This document shows, one piece after another, positions 53,842 through 60,787 of a DNA stretch of 64,000 bases. Position 1 is the stretch's first letter, and every line of letters starts with the position of its first letter. The position numbers and the translations under genes are program-made. Below the pieces are notes generated by a model that was not told the DNA's origin, ran no database searches, and saw only the letters and a program-made list of their open reading frames with translations. The stretch lies in the NCBI RefSeq assembly GCF_902500215.1, contig NZ_CABVOU010000038.1, forward strand, positions 35,725-99,724. The letters are read 5' to 3'. The stretch is from Halomonas lysinitropha. GTDB taxonomy: Bacteria; Pseudomonadota; Gammaproteobacteria; Pseudomonadales; Halomonadaceae.

Positions 53842-55011
53842 ATGAATGTTGTTACTCCCCACGCCGCCGAATGCGTGGACATGCGCGAACTCGCCCCCTA
53901 TGCCGAGGCCCCCGGGCTGAAGGACGGCCGCACCGACGACGCCGGCATGACACTGACCTGGGTGAATGGCGAGTCAGGGCGTTTTCCCTGGCTGTGGCTG
54001 CGCGACCACTGCCCCTGCAACGCCTGTCGCCATGCCCTGACCCGCGAACGCCTCTACCTGCCGCTGGAAGATGTAGCTTGCCCAGACAGGGCCCGCGTCG
54101 AGAGTGGCAACCTGTATGTCACTTGGAAGGATGGGCACGAAAGCCTCTTCGACGGTGGCTGGCTGCACCAGCGCCGCCCCGGAGTCGAGCCTGGGCCAAC
54201 GCTACCCCACCCCTGCCCTTGGCCAGAAGGCTTCACTCCCAGACGGGTGGATCATGCTGCCTTCACCGGCAGTGTTGAAGGCGAAAGGGCCTGGCTGGAA
54301 GCTCTACTGCGCGACGGCGTTGTGCTGCTTGAGAATGGCCCGCTGGCCGACGAGGAGGTCAGCCGCCTGGCCACGCGCATCGGTCCGCTGCGAGCCACCA
54401 ATTTCGGCGCTCGCTTCGATGTCCAGTCCAAGCCCAACCCCAACAACGCCGCCTATACCGCTATCGGCCTGGCCCTGCATAGCGACCTGCCCAACTGGCG
54501 CCAGCCGCCGGATATCCAATTGCTCTACTGCCTCGAGAACGACGCCGAAGGCGGCGAGTCGCAGTTTGCCGACGGCTACCAAGTCGCAGAGGTTCTGCGC
54601 CAGGAAGACCCCGAGGCCTTTCGCCTGCTTAGTGAGACGCCCATCGACTTCCGCTTCCAGGACGAGGAGCAGGATATTGCTGTGCGCGCACCGATCCTCA
54701 CCTGCAACGCCGAAGGCCGGGTCGTGGAGGTGCGCTTCAACAACTGGATCCGCGACACCCTGCGACTCCCCGCGGAGACCATCGATGCCTGGTACCGCGC
54801 CTACCGCCGTTTCTGGCAGTTGCTGCACGACCCGCGTCACCAGATCGCATTCTCCCTGGTCCCCGGCGAGATGGTTGCCTTCGACAACCGCCGGGTACTG
54901 CACGGCCGTGGTGCCTTCGACCCGAACACCGGACGGCGCCATCTGCAGGGCACCTATCTCGACCGCGATATGCTCGAGTCACGCCTGCGGGTGCTGGCGC
55001 GTGCCGCCTGA
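53842..55011 (+). CDS. Gamma-butyrobetaine dioxygenase
   Basis: Fe(II)/2-oxoglutarate-dependent enzyme of 389 residues that hydroxylates gamma-butyrobetaine to L-carnitine. The N-terminal DUF971-like zinc domain is visible (WLRDHCPCNACRHALT, three Cys and His), as in human BBOX1. The TauD-type catalytic domain supplies the iron ligands HSD (ALHSDLPNWRQPPD) and the distal His in RRVLHGRGAFD, with an Arg in the following segment for 2-oxoglutarate. GAGGAGGTCCCGC precedes ATG 53842. It probably lies in a carnitine uptake or conversion unit with the binding protein downstream. Confidence 0.87.
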   Translation: MNVVTPHAAECVDMRELAPYAEAPGLKDGRTDDAGMTLTWVNGESGRFPWLWLRDHCPCNACRHALTRERLYLPLEDVACPDRARVESGNLYVTWKDGHESLFDGGWLHQRRPGVEPGPTLPHPCPWPEGFTPRRVDHAAFTGSVEGERAWLEALLRDGVVLLENGPLADEEVSRLATRIGPLRATNFGARFDVQSKPNPNNAAYTAIGLALHSDLPNWRQPPDIQLLYCLENDAEGGESQFADGYQVAEVLRQEDPEAFRLLSETPIDFRFQDEEQDIAVRAPILTCNAEGRVVEVRFNNWIRDTLRLPAETIDAWYRAYRRFWQLLHDPRHQIAFSLVPGEMVAFDNRRVLHGRGAFDPNTGRRHLQGTYLDRDMLESRLRVLARAA

Positions 55012-55139
55012 GCCAATCACCAGGCATCCGTTCATCAGACCCAGAGAGCCTCACCGACGCGGTTCGTCGGCTCTCTGACTCAACGTATAGAGAGCTTTCG
55101 CAACACTATCCAATGACCTTCACAACACAAGGAATCATC

Positions 55140-56090
55140 ATGAGCGTATCTCTGAATCGCGCACTCCTGACTCGCACCTCACTGGCACTGCCCCTCGCGC
55201 TGGGGTTTGCCGGCACCACCCAGGCCGATGACGCCACACTGCATTTCGGCGTTCCATCCTGGCCGGGCATCACGGTCAAAACCGAGATCGCAGAGCAGCT
55301 GCTCGAGCCCTTGGGTTACGACACCAGCAGTCAGGAACTCGGCCTTCAGGTGATCTACCAAGGGCTGGAAAGCGGCGATATCGACGTCTTCCTTGGTGGC
55401 TGGATGCCCGCACAGCGCGACATGTTCGTTCCGCGTGAGGAAAGCGGCGCCATTGTTAACGTGGGCAATAACGTCGATGGCGCCCAGATGACGCTGGCCG
55501 TGCCCGAGTATATCTACGACCAGGGCATCCAGAGCTTCGCCGACCTCGACGAGAACCGTGAGCTATTCGATGGCCAGATTCACGGCTTCGGCGCTGGTTC
55601 GGCGGCCAGCGAGATTCTCAACGCCGCTATCGACGATGACGTCTGGGGCCTGGGTGACTGGAGCCTGGTGGATACCAGCACGGTGGGCATGCTCAGTGCG
55701 GCTCAGGTCGCCATTTCCCGTGAAGAACCTATTGTCTGGGTTGGCTGGACCCCGCACTGGATGAACCTGGAACTGCCGATGCGTTATCTCGACGATCCCA
55801 AGGACTTGTTCGGTGAAAACAATGGTGAAAGTGATGTGCTGACTCTGATCCGTGGTGGCTATGCTCAGGCCAACCCCAATCTGGTGACCTTCTTCGAGCA
55901 GTTCACCTTCAGCGCCGAAGAGCAGAGCTGGATGATCCGTGAATTCGGTCAGGAAGAGCGCGATGCCAGAGAAGTGGCGAACGACTGGATCAACGAGAAC
56001 GCTGAACGCGTCGAGACGATGCTCAGCGATGTCACCCACCGCGACGGCGAGGCGGCTTGGCCGATCATCGAAGCCGGCCTGAACCCCTAA
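55140..56090 (+). CDS. Quaternary-amine (betaine/carnitine-type) ABC substrate-binding protein
   Basis: Periplasmic binding protein of 316 residues with a signal peptide (RTSLALPLALGFAGTTQA, cleaved before DD). The ligand-box aromatic residues typical of OpuAC/ProX-type proteins are present: SWPGITVKTE, LGGWMPAQRDMF and IVWVGWTPHWMN. AAGGAATCATC lies before ATG 55140. No ATPase or permease gene is next to it, so it is an orphan here and must use a transporter encoded elsewhere. Adjacent gamma-butyrobetaine dioxygenase suggests gamma-butyrobetaine, carnitine or betaine as ligand. Confidence 0.88.
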   Translation: MSVSLNRALLTRTSLALPLALGFAGTTQADDATLHFGVPSWPGITVKTEIAEQLLEPLGYDTSSQELGLQVIYQGLESGDIDVFLGGWMPAQRDMFVPREESGAIVNVGNNVDGAQMTLAVPEYIYDQGIQSFADLDENRELFDGQIHGFGAGSAASEILNAAIDDDVWGLGDWSLVDTSTVGMLSAAQVAISREEPIVWVGWTPHWMNLELPMRYLDDPKDLFGENNGESDVLTLIRGGYAQANPNLVTFFEQFTFSAEEQSWMIREFGQEERDAREVANDWINENAERVETMLSDVTHRDGEAAWPIIEAGLNP

Positions 56091-56285
56091 AGTTCAATAC
56101 CTCGGCACATCAATCTCCACGACGCGACGAGGCCGGTTACAAATGAGGGTGACCACCAGGCGGGTGGCTTCTGCTGCCACTTCTCCTGCACCAGGTGACG
56201 CAACATCCGGCCAGTAAAGAGCAGGCACCTTCCGCCACGTCCTTGGCCTCGCTAAGCTGATCGCAGTGGAGGTTGGGAGGAAGTC

Positions 56286-56666
56286 ATGCTGCACCTGCCG
56301 TTGCTTGCAGTTCTGATTCTGCCGGTGTCCATGGCCACGGCCGATGAGGCCGGAGTGGTCTTCGCCATAGGCGGCGAGCAATACGTCCTGACCCCGGCCT
56401 GCGCCCAGCGGGTCGATTACGCTGTCGCCGAGGATGACCTCGTGCATATTCGCTTCGATATGATCGACACCGCCGTCTGTTTTGAGGCCTTCCATGGCCT
56501 GCTCGCTTCTCATCTTGGCGAGCGCCTTGCCGTTACCTTCCGCGGCGAGCCCCTGCTGGAGGCGGAACTTCGCACCCTGCTGGGCCCCGAGCACATCGTA
56601 TTGGTCTCGCGGCGCCCGGAGGTCACCCGGCAGGCGGCGGAATTTCTGCGCGGTAAGGGCCCCTGA
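56286..56666 (+). CDS. Exported SecD-P1-head-like protein of unknown function
   Basis: Protein of 126 residues with a short signal peptide (LPLLAVLILPVSMATA). The mature region resembles the P1 head of SecD: helix FEAFHGLLASHLGERLAVTF, then LLEAELRTLLGPEHIVLVS and a final helix EVTRQAAEFLRGK, the order seen in SecD periplasmic heads. No membrane channel is attached. It is translationally coupled (TGATG) to the next gene, so the two products probably act together. Function unknown. Confidence 0.72.
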   Translation: MLHLPLLAVLILPVSMATADEAGVVFAIGGEQYVLTPACAQRVDYAVAEDDLVHIRFDMIDTAVCFEAFHGLLASHLGERLAVTFRGEPLLEAELRTLLGPEHIVLVSRRPEVTRQAAEFLRGKGP

Positions 56667-57973
56667 TGGCCCGCGCGGGGCGTTTCCGCTGCCTTGCCAT
56701 CGGGCTGGTCACGACTCTGGCCACGCTGGCGCTACTGGCATGGCTGGCGCTGTGGTGGCTGTCGCCGGCACCGGTTTCGGGCCGACTAGTCGAATACCAC
56801 GCTGATGCGCCTGTGCCCGGTGCCGTGATCACCGTGAGCCGTCATGGCTGGGGCCGCAGCGAGCATCATGGCGAATTGATCTGGGACAAGCGCTATCTGG
56901 CCACCGCGACCACCGACGCCGAGGGGCGATTTCGCGTGCCCATGCCCGGGCCGGTATGGCTGGTAGGTAGCGGCTCAGGCCGGTTGAAAGCCGAGGCCGA
57001 GGGATTTCACACCCTGGACGTGAGCCATGTGCCGCCGGGAGCGGAGCTGACCCTGCAGACGGTGGTCGACCGCGACGAGCACCTTCCCGGCGGCACCGCC
57101 TATCTGGGCTGGGATGAAGAGGGCGAGCCGTTCGGCTGGTCCTTCATCGACGACGCTCCGACCCGTGACCTGTCGCTTGTCGACCTCTATCCCCTCGCGC
57201 TGAAACGCGATCCTCTCAGAGTCACCCTGGCGGTGCCCGATGGGGGAGGGCTTCACTTCGTATCGGCGGAGGAGCAGGGGATTGCCCACGAATCCTGGGG
57301 CTATCTGCTGCGCTACCTGGATGCCTCGCCCGAGCCGCCCATGGCATTACGGCTGACGCTGGATGGCACCCCCGGCACGCTCTTCCTGCGAACTCCGCAG
57401 GATCGATACGCCAAGCTGGCCTGGGAGCCTGGGGTGGTAATGGCCATGACCGGCTCGGTCCCGGGACTGGACGCCACCAGCGAACGGCTGTTCTCGCTGC
57501 GCTTTGTCTATCGTCCCACCCCGGGGCGGCAGTTGCCGTATCAGCCGCCGCTGTTTCCAGTCGAGCCCGTGCGCGCCGCGCTGCAGGCGGAGCTTCCCGA
57601 GGGGGGTGAGCCGTATGCCGGGCCGCGCACCTACCGGCTGGTGGTAACGGATGCGCAGGGCAGGGAACTGGAGCGGCAAGGTGTCGAGCTCACCCCGAAT
57701 GTTCCTGTGGACTTGCCAAGCTGTGCCGATGACGCTCCGCTGGTGTGGCGCTTCGAATCGGTGCGCATGGACTACGAGCAGGAGCGCCTGCCGCGCCTGC
57801 AATTGACGATGGCTGGCGAGACCTTCGTGCACCACTCGGGCCCCAGGCTGGTCGGCCCGCGTGACCCTACCGTCTTCGAGGTGATGGCCTTCGATACCGA
57901 ATACCAGCGCCATGATCTCGAGGTCAGGTTGCGGGAGCTGAACAACGAGACAGGATCGACCGGTTGCGGATAG
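56666..57973 (+). CDS. Membrane-anchored protein with carboxypeptidase-regulatory-like start
   Basis: Protein of 435 residues. A single N-terminal membrane segment (about 10-35; LVTTLATLALLAWLALWWLS) is followed by a Greek-key-like region SGRLVEYHADAPVPGAVITV and TTDAEGRFRVPMPG, which fits a carboxypeptidase-regulatory-like beta fold, and then a long periplasmic region I do not recognise. Two Cys (SCADD near residue 352 and the C-terminal TGCG) may form a disulfide. Its ATG overlaps the preceding stop (TGATG), indicating co-translation with the SecD-P1-like protein. Confidence 0.75.
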   Translation: MARAGRFRCLAIGLVTTLATLALLAWLALWWLSPAPVSGRLVEYHADAPVPGAVITVSRHGWGRSEHHGELIWDKRYLATATTDAEGRFRVPMPGPVWLVGSGSGRLKAEAEGFHTLDVSHVPPGAELTLQTVVDRDEHLPGGTAYLGWDEEGEPFGWSFIDDAPTRDLSLVDLYPLALKRDPLRVTLAVPDGGGLHFVSAEEQGIAHESWGYLLRYLDASPEPPMALRLTLDGTPGTLFLRTPQDRYAKLAWEPGVVMAMTGSVPGLDATSERLFSLRFVYRPTPGRQLPYQPPLFPVEPVRAALQAELPEGGEPYAGPRTYRLVVTDAQGRELERQGVELTPNVPVDLPSCADDAPLVWRFESVRMDYEQERLPRLQLTMAGETFVHHSGPRLVGPRDPTVFEVMAFDTEYQRHDLEVRLRELNNETGSTGCG

Positions 57974-58061
57974 CAATCGCTGAACAGGCGAGTGCCACTG
58001 AGGAGAAGCTGGCCGAGTTGTCCTAAGCTTGGCACCACACATCGTGGTTGGGAGTGAATCC

Positions 58062-59426
58062 ATGCGGCATCTCTTCGTGATGCGCCACGCCAAGGCGAAA
58101 AAGGGCGACGGCGACGTGAATGACCATCAGCGTCCGTTGCGCAAGCGGGGCAGGCGCCAGGCGGCCGCCATGGCCAGGGTGCTGCAGCAATGGCAGGCGC
58201 TGGAGGGCCAGATCCTCGTCAGCGATGCGGCGCGCACACGGGAGACGCTCGACGAGATCGCCGGGCAGCTGCAGGAAACCTCCCTGGTCGAGCGGGCCCG
58301 CTTCGATGAGGCCCTCTACCACTTCGATGGCCAGGCACTGTTGGCGTGGCTGAAGGCCTTGCCCAACGAGGCCGACAGGGTGCTGGTGATCGGCCACAAT
58401 CCGGCCCTGCTCGAGCTGGTTCACTGGCTCTGCGGGGAGGTACCTCAAGCGCTGCCCATCGGCAGCCTGCTGCATGTCACCCTGCCCGATACGCCCTGGT
58501 CGGCACTGGAGCAGCACTCTGCCGAGCTGGCAGCGAGACTGAATCCGGACGAGGCCAGCCATGCGCTCTTCAAGCGCAAGGCACCTGTGAAGCCTTCCTT
58601 GCGCAAGGTCGGTCTGGCCAAGCGCATTCGGGGGCTGCTGGAGTATCAGTACCGGATGGTCAGGGCCCTGGAGCCGGGGGTGACGGCTGGCGTCGATCCT
58701 GAGTTCCTGCACCAGTATCGCGTCAATCTGCGTCGCAGCCGAGCGATCGGCGAATCCGTGCTGGCCACCACCAAGGTGCCTGGCCTCAAGAAGAGGCTGA
58801 AACGGCTCAAGCGCCGCGCCCGTGCCACCAGCGAACTGCGTGACCTGGACGTGTTTCTGGAGAGCCTGACGGAGACCCCACCGCCGCTTTCGCCACGCTC
58901 CCTCCAGGCCCTGGAGCGCTGGCTGCAGGCCCGCCACCAGGAGCAGCATGAGGCGCTGTGCCAGCAGCTAAGCACCCCCGACTATGACGAGGACATGCAG
59001 GACTGGCACGGCTTTATCATCTCCAAGGGCTTTCACAAGGCCTTGCAAAAGCTCTCGTCGAAGCGCATCGAGGCGGTACTGGCCGAGCGCATCGCTGGCC
59101 ATGACCGGGATCTCGCATCGCTCTCCATCGACAGCACCGACGAGGCCTTTCATGAGCTGCGCAAGAGCGTGAAGCGCATTCGCTACCTGGCCGAACTGGA
59201 GCCGCAGCGACAGAAACGCTTCCTTGAAGGTTTGAAACACCGCCAGCGATTGCTCGGCGACTTGCAGGACCTCTGCACCCGCCAGGCCTGGATCGATGTC
59301 TTCAGCACAAACTCGCGCAACGCCCCCAGGCGAAAGCAGGAGTGCGATGCCTGGCGAGAAGCCCTCGAGGAGCAGAAGCGGGCATTGCGCGAGCAGGTTA
59401 TCTCATTGGCGCCATTGGGCACCTGA
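58062..59426 (+). CDS. SixA-type histidine phosphatase fused to a CHAD domain
   Basis: Cytoplasmic protein of 454 residues with two domains. Residues about 1-155 form a histidine phosphatase: MRHLFVMRHAKAKKG with the catalytic RHA, and the second catalytic His in VIGHNPALLEL. After a basic linker, residues about 185-450 form a CHAD domain: YQYRVNLRRSRAIGESVL with its Arg/Lys-rich helices and the repeat FHELRKSVKRIRYLAEL. CHAD domains bind polyphosphate; SixA acts on phosphohistidine. The fusion suggests a phosphate or polyphosphate-linked phosphatase. GGGAGTGAATCC precedes ATG 58062. Confidence 0.87.
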   Translation: MRHLFVMRHAKAKKGDGDVNDHQRPLRKRGRRQAAAMARVLQQWQALEGQILVSDAARTRETLDEIAGQLQETSLVERARFDEALYHFDGQALLAWLKALPNEADRVLVIGHNPALLELVHWLCGEVPQALPIGSLLHVTLPDTPWSALEQHSAELAARLNPDEASHALFKRKAPVKPSLRKVGLAKRIRGLLEYQYRMVRALEPGVTAGVDPEFLHQYRVNLRRSRAIGESVLATTKVPGLKKRLKRLKRRARATSELRDLDVFLESLTETPPPLSPRSLQALERWLQARHQEQHEALCQQLSTPDYDEDMQDWHGFIISKGFHKALQKLSSKRIEAVLAERIAGHDRDLASLSIDSTDEAFHELRKSVKRIRYLAELEPQRQKRFLEGLKHRQRLLGDLQDLCTRQAWIDVFSTNSRNAPRRKQECDAWREALEEQKRALREQVISLAPLGT

Positions 59427-59512
59427 CCATGCCGCCTGTGGCATCGGGTTGAACTGCGGCACACGGCCCCCACGTTCCTCGGGTATCACCTTTTTTCGAT
59501 CCTGGAGTTCAA

Positions 59513-60187
59513 ATGACATCCACCGTACTGATCACCGGCGCCAACCGCGGCGTCGGCCTGGCTCTGGCCCGCCACTACCATGCCGCCGGCTGGGCGGTCA
59601 TCGGCGTCTGCCGTTCCGGCAGCGAGGAGGTCGCTGAGCTCCGTGAGGTTGCCGATACACTGATCGAGGGTATCGACGTGACCCGCGCCGAAGACGTCGC
59701 ACGCCTGCAACGGGAAGTCGCGGGGCGCCGCCTGGACTTGTTGATCAACAATGCCGGCAAGCTAAGGGACGAGAGCCTGGGCGAGATCGATTTCGACTCC
59801 ATACGGGAACAGATGGAGATCAACGCCTACGCGCCGTTGCGGGTTACCGAGGCGCTGCTGGGTAATCTGGGTGAGGGGGGCAAGGTCGCCAATATCACCA
59901 GCCGCATGGGCTCCATCGCCGACAACGACTCCGGTGGGCGCTATGGCTACCGCGCCTCCAAGGCGGCCCTCAACGCCTTCGGCAAGTCGCTGGCGGTGGA
60001 TCTCGAGCCCCGCGGCATCGCCGTGGCGCAGATCCACCCCGGCTACGTGCAGACGCGCATGGTCAACTTCGGTGGCCTGATCAGCGCACAGGAAGCCGCC
60101 GACGGCATCGCCCAGCGCATCGACGAGCTGACCTTGCCTACCAGCGGTGGTTTCTGGCACAGCAACGGCGAGGAACTGCCCTGGTGA
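59513..60187 (+). CDS. Short-chain dehydrogenase/reductase (CsgA-like)
   Basis: NAD(P)-dependent oxidoreductase of 224 residues. The cofactor motif is TGANRGVGLALARHYH, the NAG motif is LLINNAGKL, and the catalytic tetrad is visible with Ser in NITSRMGS and YGYRASKAAL (YxxxK). It is of the short SDR subgroup related to C-factor. Substrate unknown. It stands alone; the ribosome site is weak (CTGGAG before ATG 59513). Confidence 0.9.
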   Translation: MTSTVLITGANRGVGLALARHYHAAGWAVIGVCRSGSEEVAELREVADTLIEGIDVTRAEDVARLQREVAGRRLDLLINNAGKLRDESLGEIDFDSIREQMEINAYAPLRVTEALLGNLGEGGKVANITSRMGSIADNDSGGRYGYRASKAALNAFGKSLAVDLEPRGIAVAQIHPGYVQTRMVNFGGLISAQEAADGIAQRIDELTLPTSGGFWHSNGEELPW

Positions 60188-60214
60188 GGCGCTGCCTGTG
60201 AGCGTCTAGCCCCA

Positions 60215-60299
60215 GCGCAAGTGCCTGGATATCGTCCTCGACCACCACCTCCACAAAGTGCTCGAAGCCCTCAACGACGCGCTTTGGGAAGTGAGCTGA
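60215..60299 (+). pseudogene. Possible 27-codon gene remnant
   Basis: After an in-frame stop, the frame reads PQRKCLDIVLDHHLHKVLEA and then LNDALWEVS before TGA 60297-60299. It has no start codon or ribosome site and looks like the C-terminal end of a lost gene at the border of the accessory region. I do not recognise the parent protein, and a chance open frame is possible. Confidence 0.3.
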
Positions 60300-60344
60300 T
60301 GGGCAACAATCATGATTCGCAGCTCTCAACCGGATAGCCATACC

Positions 60345-60387
60345 TGTGGGAGCGCTGCTTGCAGCGCGATTGGCGCCGAAGGCGCCC
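60345..60387 (+). repeat. Dispersed GTGGGAGCG element, short form
   Basis: TGTGGGAGCGCTGCTTGCAG continues as CGCGATTGGCGCCGAAGGCGCC. The first 26 bases match the core of the 47518 and 47632 copies, but the 3' hairpin differs (GGCGCC-GAA-GGCGCC). Together with 62625-62654 it brackets the Fic-fragment/SWIM region. Confidence 0.8.
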
Positions 60388-60388
60388 G

Positions 60389-60466
60389 GACATGTCCATG
60401 CTATCGACATATCCGCGGGACGTGTCGAAAAAACGGCGTTCTTTAAACATGTCTTGGCCACATGTC
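60389..60466. repeat. Cluster of GACATGTC-like palindromic octamers
   Basis: Five near-identical octamers lie within 78 bp: GACATGTC (60389), GACATATC (60406), GACGTGTC (60419), AACATGTC (60446) and CACATGTC (60459). Spacings are 17, 13, 27 and 13 bp. The perfect GACATGTC is its own complement. The cluster is intergenic and could be an operator array or a recombinase attachment region. Confidence 0.6.
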
Positions 60467-60497
60467 GATGACGTAGACACCTTGGTCGGCAAGCAGT

Positions 60498-60559
60498 GCG
60501 GCGAAGTTAAAATAACGCCGCGCCTTATTTTACTTTCGCACGTAATTTAAAATAAGGCG
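60498..60559. promoter_or_regulatory. AT-rich inverted repeats before the Fic fragment
   Basis: CGCCTTATTTTA (60521-60532) pairs perfectly with TAAAATAAGGCG (60548-60559) around a 15-base loop. Just upstream, GCGGCG (60498-60503) pairs with CGCCGC (60516-60521) around another TTAAAATAA. The thrice-repeated TAAAATAA word, AT-rich against a GC-rich background, suggests a promoter with repressor sites. Confidence 0.5.
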
Positions 60560-60607
60560 TGACGCAATTTTACCCAGGCTCGCTTTCGAGCGGTGAGGTA
60601 GAGCCCC

Positions 60608-60787
60608 ATGGAACGCGGACTCACAGGCCATTACGAAGGCAGCATCGCCGGCGGCGTGCGCTGTCAGGCGTTCATCCCCGACCCGCTGCCGCCCCGGCCG
60701 CCACTGGTGCTGGACGGGAAACTGCAGGGCCGCATCAACCAGGCGATGCTGGCGCTGGGGCGCCTGAAGGCAGTGACAGCGTCATGA
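60608..60787 (+). pseudogene. Truncated Fic-family protein, N-terminal 59 residues
   Basis: The frame from ATG 60608 reads MERGLTGHYEGSIAGGVRCQ and continues through AFIPDPLPPRPPLVLDGKLQ, the typical N-terminal region of Fic/Fic_N proteins, but stops after 59 codons. The catalytic HxFx(D/E)GNGR domain (some 300 residues) is missing. GAGGTAGAGCCCC is a good ribosome site. Its stop overlaps the start of the SWIM gene (ATGA), so it may now serve as a leader cistron that couples translation of the SWIM protein. Confidence 0.75.
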
